Below, one piece after another: positions 10,436 to 19,841 of a DNA stretch of 64,000 bases; the first letter of the stretch is position 1; each line of letters begins with the position of its first letter. The notes under the pieces were generated by a model. It was not told where the DNA came from, did no database searches, and saw only the letters and a program-made list of their open reading frames with translations. Position numbers and translations under genes: made by a program. The DNA is from Hyphomicrobiales bacterium (GTDB lineage: Bacteria > Pseudomonadota > Alphaproteobacteria > Rhizobiales > JAJFHB01). The stretch is from positions 186,001 through 250,000 of the forward strand of contig JAJFHE010000033.1 of the NCBI GenBank assembly GCA_021775755.1, read 5' to 3'.

Positions 10436-10450
10436 TTAACTTTTCATTAA
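10436..10450. promoter_or_regulatory. Candidate CtrA full site TTAA-N7-TTAA
   Basis: ttaacttttcattaa, exact 7-nt spacing, about 55 bp upstream of the ATG at 10504. Confidence 0.5.
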
Positions 10451-10503
10451 TTCTTTTTGCCGCGTCGAGTCGGCGGCGAGAGGCACTAGGGGAGAGGGGT
10501 CGA

Positions 10504-11772
10504 ATGCGGGGACTGAAACACCTGTCTGTTGCGCTATTGGGGGGAACCATCCTGGCGGGCGGCTTGTCAACGCCGGCCGAGGCCTTCTTTTTCCTGGATG
10601 GCGATTCCCTGTTCATTTTCGACGATGAAGGCACCGCCCACCGCCGTGACGCGTTCAACACCATGAACGTCTGGACGCTCTATGGCTATGCTGGATATGG
10701 CGGCGGCAATGTCGAGCTCGACAGTGCCCAGAGATTCGACAGCGACATCGAAGAGTTCTACGGCTCCAAAAGTCTGCGCGTCAGACTGGGCTTTCTCGAC
10801 GCATGGCGTTCCTTCGACGGTGTAAGCCCCTCGGTTAACCTGCAGCTTTCCGGCTACTCGCGTAGCACGGAAGCGGAAGACCCGGTCATCAACAGCGGCG
10901 ACCAGGGGATATTCGCCGCCGGCGGCGAAGCCGCGCTCTACGTCCTCAAGCCGCATGGCCTTTTCGGGTTTTTCGTGAGTCAGAACAGGCAGGAAGAGGC
11001 GCGCTTCACCAACTATGGCGCCGTCGCACGGCTCTATACGGACCTGCCCTGGGACTACAGTCTCGATTTCCGCGTCGGCGGCATCGACAGCAACGACGAC
11101 ACCGACGGCTACTTCTTCCAGGTCGGCGCCACCAAGTTTCCGACCCACGACCTGATGCTTGGCTGGGATTTCGGCTACAACTACCTCGAAGGCGACCAGA
11201 GCCCCGGATTCAAGACGGAGATGGAATACTGGTATTTCGGCGGTGCGATCTCGTACCGCATTCCCGGTTCGCCGTTTTCCATCGGTTCGCACGTCGCTTA
11301 CTCCGAAACCGAGGTGAAAAACGACTTTACCAAATTCGACGAGGAAACCCTCTACTGGGGTTTCTTCTTCTCCTATTATCTCGGCGCGCCTCCCAACCGC
11401 TCCTACGCGGACATCAACCGCTTCGACGCACCGAGCCTGCACACCGCGACGGGTAACCTCATGGGCAAACCGATTGCTAATGAAAGCGGATTACGCACAC
11501 TTGGAGAACAGCTGTTCTTCTCGTCCGACGAGCGCTTGAAACGCGATGTGACCCTGCTTGCCCGGTTGTCGAACGGTCTCGGCGTTTACCGCTACAGGTA
11601 CCTGTGGAGCGATCAGATCTATGTCGGCGTCATGGCGCAGGAAATGCTCACGATCATGCCGCACGCGGTTCGCCGTTTCGGCAACTGGTTCGCCGTCAAC
11701 TACGCCGCCATCTGGGCATCAGACGATATCCAGGACGAGTTGCGCGAGAAGGGACTGATCAACGCCCATTGA
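10504..11772 (+). CDS. Secreted/outer-membrane beta-barrel-like protein with C-terminal peptidase S74 (intramolecular chaperone) domain
   Basis: Signal peptide MRGLKHLSVALLGGTILAGGLSTPAEA; beta-strand-rich body; C-terminus SSDERLKRDVTLLARLSNGLGVYRYRYLWSDQIYVGVMAQEMLTIMPHAV matches the S74 motif. Confidence 0.75.
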   Translation: MRGLKHLSVALLGGTILAGGLSTPAEAFFFLDGDSLFIFDDEGTAHRRDAFNTMNVWTLYGYAGYGGGNVELDSAQRFDSDIEEFYGSKSLRVRLGFLDAWRSFDGVSPSVNLQLSGYSRSTEAEDPVINSGDQGIFAAGGEAALYVLKPHGLFGFFVSQNRQEEARFTNYGAVARLYTDLPWDYSLDFRVGGIDSNDDTDGYFFQVGATKFPTHDLMLGWDFGYNYLEGDQSPGFKTEMEYWYFGGAISYRIPGSPFSIGSHVAYSETEVKNDFTKFDEETLYWGFFFSYYLGAPPNRSYADINRFDAPSLHTATGNLMGKPIANESGLRTLGEQLFFSSDERLKRDVTLLARLSNGLGVYRYRYLWSDQIYVGVMAQEMLTIMPHAVRRFGNWFAVNYAAIWASDDIQDELREKGLINAH

Positions 11773-11818
11773 ATCTCCCGCCCGGATTACTCCGGGGGCA
11801 CGCCCGCAAGGGCAACAA

Positions 11819-11846
11819 GGCCGGCAGCCCCAACGGGGTGCCGGCC
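11819..11846 (+). terminator. Intrinsic-terminator-like hairpin
   Basis: GGCCGGCA...TGCCGGCC perfect stem after the S74 gene, followed by a weakly T-rich stretch. Confidence 0.5.
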
Positions 11847-12007
11847 CTGTTCTGTCCGGCCCGAGGACGTCGGTTAATTGGCGAGTTTGTGCCGCGAACA
11901 TTCCTGAGCAGGCCGTAGGACCAGTAAAAGCCAACAACAGGCAGCCGGAACCGCCGGTTGCAGTGGTATGACAAATTCGGAAGAGAATGTTGATTGCCGG
12001 ATGCCGG

Positions 12008-15000
12008 TTACTGAATTCTCGCTAGATCCTCGCTTGCCACATAACCGATAACTTCACCATTGCGGGCAATCAAAGCCCAACCGTCCTCATCGTCCAGAAC
12101 TGTTACAAGTGAGCCAGGCGCGAGTTCGGATACGAAATGCCTCCCGCGCTCGGCATCGGTGAAGACCTTCGCTTTTTCGATTACCACATGCGTGGGATTG
12201 GCAGGAATTTCCGAGCGTTCGTCCGTCCCGGCAGTTAGGGCAGCATAACGCGCGCCGATGGGGAAGTTGTTGCCGACTATGCGCATCTGCGGAACCTGTC
12301 GATAGCCAAACGCCTCGCTCGAGATGTCCGGCACCCGCTCGTCGAGATGTGCCGCAAGCTCTGTAACTTCGATACGGCCATTGCCGTTTGTGTCCGCAAG
12401 GCCCATCGCCTCCAGAAGAGCGTAAGAAAACACGCCATGGCCTCGATAACCTTCCAACGCTGGCGCATCGTCCGTGGCCGCCACGAGGATGGTGCGGCCC
12501 ACGGCATGGGAGAGTTTGTCAACGGCTGTAATCATGGCAAGGCCACGTTGGATCTGATCTCCGGTAAGAGAGCCGCTCTCACATGTATCGTACATGAGCA
12601 GCGACTTGCGGGCCGGCAACGATGCAAACCACGCCTGCCACTGGTCCTGGTTGATACCGTGCTCGACGATTGAACCTGCGTCTTTAAACCGAAAGTCATG
12701 CGGCAGGAAATAATAGCGACCGTCTACGGTCTTGCCGTGACCGGCGACGAAGAAAAGGAACACGTCGCCAGAACGCACGGTTCGGGACAACCCCTCAAAC
12801 ACCGCATTCAGGTTCTGGAGGGTAACCTCTTCGTTGAGCAACTCGTGGACGTGCGTTTGCGCATAAAGGCCCGGCGCCGCTTCGGTGAAGGCTCTGGCCA
12901 GAGCTTCCGCGTCGGGAACGGCATAATTCAGCCTCAGACGCCCGTCCCAATAGTCGTTCACACCAACGGTGAGGACGTGCAGCTCCGGCGGCGTCACACC
13001 CGACACACCATCCCAGGTAACAGTGACAGACATGGGCTCTGATGCAATGAGATTGGCTGCATTGTAGGCCACAACTTCAATCACATTGTCGCCGGGTTCG
13101 AGCACGATGGAACGGCTGATATCCAATACCTGTTGCTGAACAGGTTCGCCGTTTTCGATCCGCGCCAAACCGCGCTCCATCTCAAGGCCGACAGTTGTGC
13201 CATTGATCCTCCACTCGACCCGCCCGACGCCTCCGCCGCGTTCTACGATGCGCGCATCGACGTCGATCCGCTCCGACTCCGCCCGGCTTTTCGACTCAGG
13301 TGTAATGATCTCAAGCCGGGGCGCGTTGCCGCTGTCTATCAGCGCGCCAAGGTTGAGTTCCGCCGCCGCTGCCGCCACCCGCCCCTGCGGGTCTCCCGCA
13401 AGCGCGTCGCGGATAAGGTCGGGGCGGTATAGCGCCTGGTAGAACTGGTTGATGTCATATGTCTCAAAACCCTTGGTAATCAGCAGCATGGAATTGTCAA
13501 AGTCGTGACTTTCAAAAAACCCGTCACGCGTTAACGTCAACGTTCCGCCGGCGTTGTTCAGCGCGAGCCGTGCTATCAAGTTGCCAGTGTCCACATCTAC
13601 AATACGAAGGACGCCGTCCAAGCCCGAAGTTGCGAATTGCCCGCCATCCGGTGCAAACGAAACACTGATGCCCGATACAGGCAGATTGGGATAGCTGGTC
13701 AACTCACTCCCAGTGGTGAGATCCCATCTCCTCACGCCGTCGATGGAAGTGGCAACAATCGAATCGCCATTCGGTGAAATCGCGACCCGCCCACCAAGAT
13801 TGCTCGGATCGATGCCGATCGTCATTTGCAGCGCACCCGACCTCACGTCCCACAGTTTTACTCTCCCATCTGTCCCGCTTGAGACGATGTTCGCGCCGTC
13901 TGGTGTGAACGCAACTGACCAGATAAAACTGAACCGCCGCTCTTCAAGCTGATGCGCGGTTTCAATCATTCGCAGCAGTCTGCCGGACGAAGCTTCCCAA
14001 ATGCCGAAACTACTATTGTTGCCCCCTCCGGTCACGATGAGCCGACTATCAGGCGAAATTTCCACTGATGACACAAAGCCGTCGTGGCCGGAAAGGGATC
14101 GAAGCGCCGCTCCCGTGGCCATGCTCCAAAGCCTCACTTTTCCATCACTTGCGGCGGACGCAGCGAATTGGCCATTTGGTGAGATCCTGACGGTGTCGTA
14201 TCCCGCCGCGCCTGCTTCGATCGTTAACCGACGCTCGCCCGTTTTCACATCCCAGAGCCCAATTGTACGGCCACTGCTGCTCAAGAGAAACTGTCCGGTA
14301 TTGGAAAATCGAAGACCACCCACCTCGTCCCCGTGCGCTCCAATGTTGCGGACCAACCGGCCAGTCACAGGGTTCCAGAGTCTCAAACTGCCGTCAGTTC
14401 CCCCTGTAGCGATAAGTTTGCCATCGGGCGCGTAGTCGATAACATTTAGTGCGCTGAGGGACGTCCCCATCTCGCGAAGCAGCAGTCCCGTCTCCACATC
14501 CCAGAGCTTGACGGTCGGGTCACCGCCGACCGTCAAAATAGCGTCGCCATTCTTTGAAAACACTGCGGACATGATAGATTGTCCATGTCCTTCAATCGTA
14601 CGCGCGAGGTGGCCTGAAATTGTGTCCCACAGCTTTACAGTCCCGTCCTCTCCGCCCGTCACGATGGTTTGGCCGTCGGGCGAAAATGCAACAGCAAGCG
14701 CTTCGCCATTGTGAGCTGCAATTTCATGGAGCTGGGAACCGCCTGACCTGTTCCAAACTCTTACTTCGCCATTTGTGGTTGCTGCGGCGACGTATGAGCC
14801 ATCAGGTGATGCGGCGATGGCCCGTGCAGCATTGTTATCTCCATACATGTAGGTAAGTTCTTCGCGTTGAGCATGTATGCTCCACAACCTGACTGCGAAC
14901 TTATCACTGGACACAAACATTGTTCCCTCAGGAGCAAACGCTAAAGAGTAGAACGGCAATCCGGACTTTTGGTGTTTTCGCAGCATTGCGCCAGACTGAA

Positions 15001-15955
15001 TGTGCCAGAGCACCAACTCTCCGTGCGCGGATCCGGACACGATAAATCGGCCATCAGGCGAGTAGGCCAGTGCATTAATGTCTCCCTGGTTGCCCACTAA
15101 CTCACGAACAACGTTTCCGGAAAAAATTTCTACAATCTGGATTCGGCCACCAAAACCACCGGTTGCGAATGTCCGGCCATTTGGCGAAACAGCTACCGGG
15201 CGCACTGAGCCACTGCTCCCGTAATACGTGCGTAACAGGTGACCGGTTGAAAGTTCCCAGAGGCTGCCACGCCCGTCACCACTGCTCGTGATCGCATACT
15301 GGCCATCCATGGTGAGAGCCACGGAACTGATTTGGACACCGTGCCCGATTTGGGCAACCACGCTGAGCGGAAGTCCGTCTGAGCTTCCGTCGTCCGTTGG
15401 CTGGTTGTCTGGGCTGCTCCGCCCATCATACTGCTTCAGCACTTGAAGCAGGACATCATCGTTGCGGCCTTCAAAAGTGAAAATTTCAGCAAGATCCACA
15501 TTCCACTGTTCTGCGAAGAGCAACGTGGCGGTCTCTGTGTTTTCGTCCCAAGCATCCGTTACGGGTCCGGAGTAGTGGCCCAGATTTGCAAGTTGGATTT
15601 GAATTTTGCCCAGAAGTGTCGCTGCATCGCGTGCTTGCCGACTCTCTTCCTCGGTTGGTCTTTGAAATCCGCGAAGGCCCGCAAGCAAAACCTGAAGGCG
15701 GAAAAGTTTGATAAGCCCCGGGTGCGTTTCGCAACTAAAGTCTGCGCCGGACACCCCCTTGTCTCGCGCAAATTCCCTTGCCGCAGCTTCAGTTCGCGGC
15801 CCGCAATGACCATCGGCAGGTCCCGGATCATAGCCGAATGACAGGAGACCTTGTTGTATCTCATATATTTCTTGGCTGTATTCCGCGTCGGCGTTCGTTG
15901 ATCCTGCAAATGCCCAAAGCACGAACACCACGATAGCCAGGAATTTGCGCAGCAT
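12008..15955 (-). CDS. Secreted multidomain protein: peptidoglycan-binding, 14 WD40 repeats, caspase-like (C14) domain, SH3-type domain
   Basis: Signal peptide MLRKFLAIVVFVLWAFAGSTNADA; two PG-binding-like segments; 14 WD40-like units counted by eye; FFVAGHGKT and LLMYDTCESG catalytic His/Cys context; C-terminal SH3b-like VFTDAERGRHFVSELAPGSLVTVLDDEDGWALIARNGEVIGYVASEDL. Confidence 0.85.
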   Translation of the reverse strand: MLRKFLAIVVFVLWAFAGSTNADAEYSQEIYEIQQGLLSFGYDPGPADGHCGPRTEAAAREFARDKGVSGADFSCETHPGLIKLFRLQVLLAGLRGFQRPTEEESRQARDAATLLGKIQIQLANLGHYSGPVTDAWDENTETATLLFAEQWNVDLAEIFTFEGRNDDVLLQVLKQYDGRSSPDNQPTDDGSSDGLPLSVVAQIGHGVQISSVALTMDGQYAITSSGDGRGSLWELSTGHLLRTYYGSSGSVRPVAVSPNGRTFATGGFGGRIQIVEIFSGNVVRELVGNQGDINALAYSPDGRFIVSGSAHGELVLWHIQSGAMLRKHQKSGLPFYSLAFAPEGTMFVSSDKFAVRLWSIHAQREELTYMYGDNNAARAIAASPDGSYVAAATTNGEVRVWNRSGGSQLHEIAAHNGEALAVAFSPDGQTIVTGGEDGTVKLWDTISGHLARTIEGHGQSIMSAVFSKNGDAILTVGGDPTVKLWDVETGLLLREMGTSLSALNVIDYAPDGKLIATGGTDGSLRLWNPVTGRLVRNIGAHGDEVGGLRFSNTGQFLLSSSGRTIGLWDVKTGERRLTIEAGAAGYDTVRISPNGQFAASAASDGKVRLWSMATGAALRSLSGHDGFVSSVEISPDSRLIVTGGGNNSSFGIWEASSGRLLRMIETAHQLEERRFSFIWSVAFTPDGANIVSSGTDGRVKLWDVRSGALQMTIGIDPSNLGGRVAISPNGDSIVATSIDGVRRWDLTTGSELTSYPNLPVSGISVSFAPDGGQFATSGLDGVLRIVDVDTGNLIARLALNNAGGTLTLTRDGFFESHDFDNSMLLITKGFETYDINQFYQALYRPDLIRDALAGDPQGRVAAAAAELNLGALIDSGNAPRLEIITPESKSRAESERIDVDARIVERGGGVGRVEWRINGTTVGLEMERGLARIENGEPVQQQVLDISRSIVLEPGDNVIEVVAYNAANLIASEPMSVTVTWDGVSGVTPPELHVLTVGVNDYWDGRLRLNYAVPDAEALARAFTEAAPGLYAQTHVHELLNEEVTLQNLNAVFEGLSRTVRSGDVFLFFVAGHGKTVDGRYYFLPHDFRFKDAGSIVEHGINQDQWQAWFASLPARKSLLMYDTCESGSLTGDQIQRGLAMITAVDKLSHAVGRTILVAATDDAPALEGYRGHGVFSYALLEAMGLADTNGNGRIEVTELAAHLDERVPDISSEAFGYRQVPQMRIVGNNFPIGARYAALTAGTDERSEIPANPTHVVIEKAKVFTDAERGRHFVSELAPGSLVTVLDDEDGWALIARNGEVIGYVASEDLARIQ

Positions 15956-16146
15956 GGGATCCTCCCTTTCCCCCCGGAAGAAGTGTTCCCTTGGCCTAAA
16001 AGGCTACCATGACGAAGAGATTACTTTAACCGCAAATTGCGGTTTCGGTTTCGAGCCATTTCCAAGCCCGTTCACTAGTCAACCAGATAACCACGACCCA
16101 AACATATGGACTGCCCTACACGACCCGCGGGCGCGCGCAATATTTC

Positions 16147-17964
16147 TCAAAGCCCCTCCAGTTCGTCGATCATCCCCTCGATGACCTTGAGCCCCATGGA
16201 CCAGAAGCCGGCATCGGAGGCATCGAGCCCGAACGGTGCGAGCAGTTCAGAGTGATGTTTTGAGCCACCCGCGCTCAGCATGTCGAAATATTTCTCCGCA
16301 AAACCTTCGTCGGCGTTTTCGTAAACCGCGTAGAGCGAATTCACCAGACAGTCGCCGAACGCATACGCGTAGACGTAGAACGGCGAATGGATGAAATGCG
16401 GGATGTAGCACCAGAAATTTTCATAGCCCTCGCCCAGCCGGATGGCAGGCCCGAGACTTTCTCGCTGGATGTCGAGCCATATTTCGCCAAGCCGTTCGCT
16501 CGTCAGTTCGCCCTCGCGGCGCTCGGTGTGCACCCGGCGCTCAAACGTATAGAACGCGATCTGCCGCACCACCGTGTTGAGCATGTCCTCGACCTTGGAC
16601 GCGATTAGCACCTTGCGCGCGGCCGCGTCTTCGGTTGCCGCCAAGAGCGAGCGAAAGGTCAGCATCTCGCCGAAGACGCTTGCTGTTTCGGCGAGTGTCA
16701 GCGGCGTCGGCGCCATCAAGGCGCCCTGCGGCGCGGCAAGGATCTGATGCACACCATGGCCAAGCTCGTGCGCGAGCGTCATCACATCGCGGGTGCGTCC
16801 TTGGTAGTTCACCAGCACGTAAGGGTGCACCGCAGGCACCGTCGAATGCGAAAATGCACCGGGCGCCTTGCCGGGCCGCACCGGTGCGTCGATCCAGGCA
16901 TTGTCGAAAAACCGGGCAGCAAGCGTCGCCATGTGCGGATGGAACCCGCCATAGGCTTCCAGCACCGTGTGGCGCGCCTTGTCCCAGGGAACGCTCGCCG
17001 TTTCTTCCTGCGGCAGCGGCGCGTTGCGGTCCCAGTGATCAAGCACGTCGTAGCCGAGCCATTTTGCCTTCAACGCGTAATAGCGGTGCGACAAACGCGG
17101 ATAGGCATCGCGCACGGCGCTTTCCAGTGCGTCGACGACCGGGCGTTCGACACGGTTGGCGAGATGGCGCTGATCGGCGATGTCCTCAAATCCGCGCCAG
17201 CGGTCGGAGATTTCCTTGTCCTTGGCAAGCGTGTTGGTGATCAGTGCAAACGTGCGCAGGTGCACGCCGAATGTCGACGACAACGCATCGGCACCGAGTT
17301 TGCGCCGCGCCCCATCCTTGTCCTGCAGCAGATTGAGCGTGCGCTCAATGCCCAGTTCCTCGCCATCGACGTCGAATGTCAGCCCCGAAATTGTTTCGTC
17401 AAACAGCCGGTTCCACGCGCTGGCGCCACTCACGGATTTTTCCAGAAACAGTTTTTCCGTCCGCTCATCAAGCTGGTAGGGGCGTTCTTTACGCAGGTCC
17501 GCAAGCCACGGCTGGTAGTGTGCAAGTTCGCGCGCCGACATGGCCCGCTCCAAATGGCCATCGTCAAGCCGGTTGAGTTCAAGCTCGAAGAACAGCCCGT
17601 GTGTGCTGGCCGCGGTCAGGCGGTCGCGCACATCTGCATAAAACTTCGAGCGCGCCGCATCGCTCATATCGCCCGCATGCAGAAGACCCGCAAACGAGTA
17701 CAGCCGGCCATAGAGTTCCTGCAACTCTTCGTAATCGCCGATCGCCGCCGCCAGAGCCTTGCCGCCATCGTCCGATTTCAAAAGCTGTTCGAGCTTGCCC
17801 TCGTGCCGCGCTGCAAATGCAACCGTTTCCTCCTCCGCGCGCTTCAGATCGGCTTCGACCTCGCTCCCCTCCATGGACGGATAAAGGTCCGCCAGATCCC
17901 ACTCCGGCAATTGCCCGAGATCTTGTTCCTGTGTGCTTGTGTGAAGATCGCTCTGTGTCGTCAT
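16147..17964 (-). CDS. pepF: M3-family oligoendopeptidase F
   Basis: Zinc motif TLAHELGHGVHQIL, PepF-like architecture; likely start MTTQSDLHTS at 17964. Confidence 0.9.
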   Translation of the reverse strand: MTTQSDLHTSTQEQDLGQLPEWDLADLYPSMEGSEVEADLKRAEEETVAFAARHEGKLEQLLKSDDGGKALAAAIGDYEELQELYGRLYSFAGLLHAGDMSDAARSKFYADVRDRLTAASTHGLFFELELNRLDDGHLERAMSARELAHYQPWLADLRKERPYQLDERTEKLFLEKSVSGASAWNRLFDETISGLTFDVDGEELGIERTLNLLQDKDGARRKLGADALSSTFGVHLRTFALITNTLAKDKEISDRWRGFEDIADQRHLANRVERPVVDALESAVRDAYPRLSHRYYALKAKWLGYDVLDHWDRNAPLPQEETASVPWDKARHTVLEAYGGFHPHMATLAARFFDNAWIDAPVRPGKAPGAFSHSTVPAVHPYVLVNYQGRTRDVMTLAHELGHGVHQILAAPQGALMAPTPLTLAETASVFGEMLTFRSLLAATEDAAARKVLIASKVEDMLNTVVRQIAFYTFERRVHTERREGELTSERLGEIWLDIQRESLGPAIRLGEGYENFWCYIPHFIHSPFYVYAYAFGDCLVNSLYAVYENADEGFAEKYFDMLSAGGSKHHSELLAPFGLDASDAGFWSMGLKVIEGMIDELEGL

Positions 17965-18237
17965 CTCGCCGTCCGGTCCCGTTCGTTTTCGCGTCGCTGC
18001 GCATTGCCCGCTGCCTTGATCCCGCGCAGCCGGACCTATATCAGCCAGTGGCGATCCGACATCAACCCCCCAGGGTTTCAAATTTCCTGGAATGCCGGGC
18101 GGGTGCACACATCTTAAGCCGGTCTTTACGGTTGTGCGCCAAAATGGGCCACCCTTGCGACTGGTGCGCGTTGAACTTCGTGGCACGCCGCAAACTCAAA
18201 TGAAGTCCTGTTGGTTGAATAGCGAGAGTTAGTGTCC

Positions 18238-19743
18238 ATGTCGCGTTCTGTTCTTATTGTCGACGACGATCCCGCCCAGCGCCGAATCCTTGAAGAAATG
18301 GTCCGCCGCTTCGGCTATCAGCCGCTCAGCGCCGATGGCGGAAACGCCGCGCTCGACACGCTTAATGGCCCTCAGGGCAAGGACATATCCGTAATTATCC
18401 TGGATCTCGTCATGCCCGATCTGGGCGGCATCGAGGTTCTCGAAGCGCTGCCGCCGCACTGCGAGCGCATCCCCGTCATCGTCCAGACCGCGCAGGGCAG
18501 CATCGACACGGTGGTCAAGGCCATGCGTGCCGGCGCCGACGATTTTGTCGTCAAGCCGGTAAGCCCGGAACGCCTCAAGGTCTCCGTTCAGAACGCTTTG
18601 AAAGTCAATGCCCTGGCCGGCGAGATCACCCGCATCAAGCGCAAGGTAGAAGGCGAACTGACATTCGACGAACTGGTTCTGGCATCGCCGGCAATGGCCA
18701 ATGTCACCCGTCTTGGGCAGCGCGCCGCACAATCCAACATTCCCGTGCTGATCGAGGGAGAAAGCGGCGTCGGCAAGGAGATGATTGCCCGCGCCATTCA
18801 GGGCGAGAGCGAGCGTGCCGGCCGGCCTTTCGTTTCCGTCAACTGCGGCGCTATTCCTGAAAACCTCGTCGAAAGCATTCTGTTCGGCCATGAGAAGGGC
18901 TCCTTCACCGGCGCATCCGCCAAACACAACGGCAAATTCGTCGAGGCCAGTGGCGGCACGCTGTTCCTCGACGAAGTCGGCGAATTGCCGCTCGACATCC
19001 AGGTCAAACTGTTGCGCGCGGTCCAGGAGGGCGAAGTCGACCCGATCGGCGCCAAGCGCCCGCTCAATGTCGACGTCCGGCTGATTTCCGCGACCAACCG
19101 CGACCTAATTCAAATGGTCAAGAACGGCGAATTCCGTGAAGATCTCTACTACCGCCTCAATGTGTTTCCCGTTCTGGTGCCGCCCTTGCGCGACCGCCCG
19201 GAAGACATCTCCGGCCTGGTTGACCACTTCATCGTGCGTTTCGCGGCCGAAGAGGGCCGCAAGATTTCCGGCGTCACGTCCGACGCGCTGGGTCTGCTGC
19301 AGGCCTATGGCTGGCCGGGCAACGTGCGTCAGCTTGAAAACGCGGTGTTCCGCGCCGTCGTCCTGTGCGACGGCGATGAGCTCACTCTGGCGGAGTTTCC
19401 GCAGATCGCAGCCCAGGTCGAGGGCTATGACGTAGCTGTCCCCGAGGCACCGCAAAGCGCGCCTGATCCGCTACCGGTATGCGAAGGCAGCGCCGCCCTG
19501 ATCGGAGCCGAAATCCCGACCGTTGGAACCGCATCCAGCATTTCCGACGGCTCCGCGCTTGGCATCCCGGCAATGACCGATGGCGGCCATGTAAGGCGCC
19601 TGGAAGAGATTGAATCGGACATGATCCGTCTCGCCCTTCAGCGCTATCGCGGCCATATGTCCGAAGTGGCGCGCAAGCTTGGCATCGGGAGGTCCACGCT
19701 CTACCGCAAGGTGCGCGATTTGGGCCTTGAGGCGAAAATGTAA
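18238..19743 (+). CDS. Sigma54-dependent response regulator (NtrC family)
   Basis: Receiver (VDDDPAQRR, IILDLVMPD), AAA+ (GESGVGKE, GSFTGA loop, GGTLFLDEVGELP), C-terminal Fis HTH (VARKLGIGRSTLYRKVRDLGL). Confidence 0.95.
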   Translation: MSRSVLIVDDDPAQRRILEEMVRRFGYQPLSADGGNAALDTLNGPQGKDISVIILDLVMPDLGGIEVLEALPPHCERIPVIVQTAQGSIDTVVKAMRAGADDFVVKPVSPERLKVSVQNALKVNALAGEITRIKRKVEGELTFDELVLASPAMANVTRLGQRAAQSNIPVLIEGESGVGKEMIARAIQGESERAGRPFVSVNCGAIPENLVESILFGHEKGSFTGASAKHNGKFVEASGGTLFLDEVGELPLDIQVKLLRAVQEGEVDPIGAKRPLNVDVRLISATNRDLIQMVKNGEFREDLYYRLNVFPVLVPPLRDRPEDISGLVDHFIVRFAAEEGRKISGVTSDALGLLQAYGWPGNVRQLENAVFRAVVLCDGDELTLAEFPQIAAQVEGYDVAVPEAPQSAPDPLPVCEGSAALIGAEIPTVGTASSISDGSALGIPAMTDGGHVRRLEEIESDMIRLALQRYRGHMSEVARKLGIGRSTLYRKVRDLGLEAKM

Positions 19744-19841
19744 CAGTCGCGTGAGAAACCGCCGCGGTTCGCCGCGCGGCAATGGACAACGCAACGAAAT
19801 TGCACTTAGTTATGCAGTGATATGCAAGGGGAGACCTGAAG

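Noticed and set aside
10504-11772. Prophage tail-fibre gene because of the S74 domain
   Set aside because: No phage structural, lysis or integrase genes nearby; the protein has its own signal peptide and a cellular genomic context.
12008-15955. Cytoplasmic caspase-based anti-phage defence system
   Set aside because: Caspase plus WD40 invites that reading, but the clear signal peptide, PG-binding and SH3b modules and lack of neighbouring defence genes point to an envelope function.
16747-18117. 456-aa plus-strand ORF opposite pepF
   Set aside because: Antisense to a clear M3 peptidase; residue composition typical of a shadow frame.
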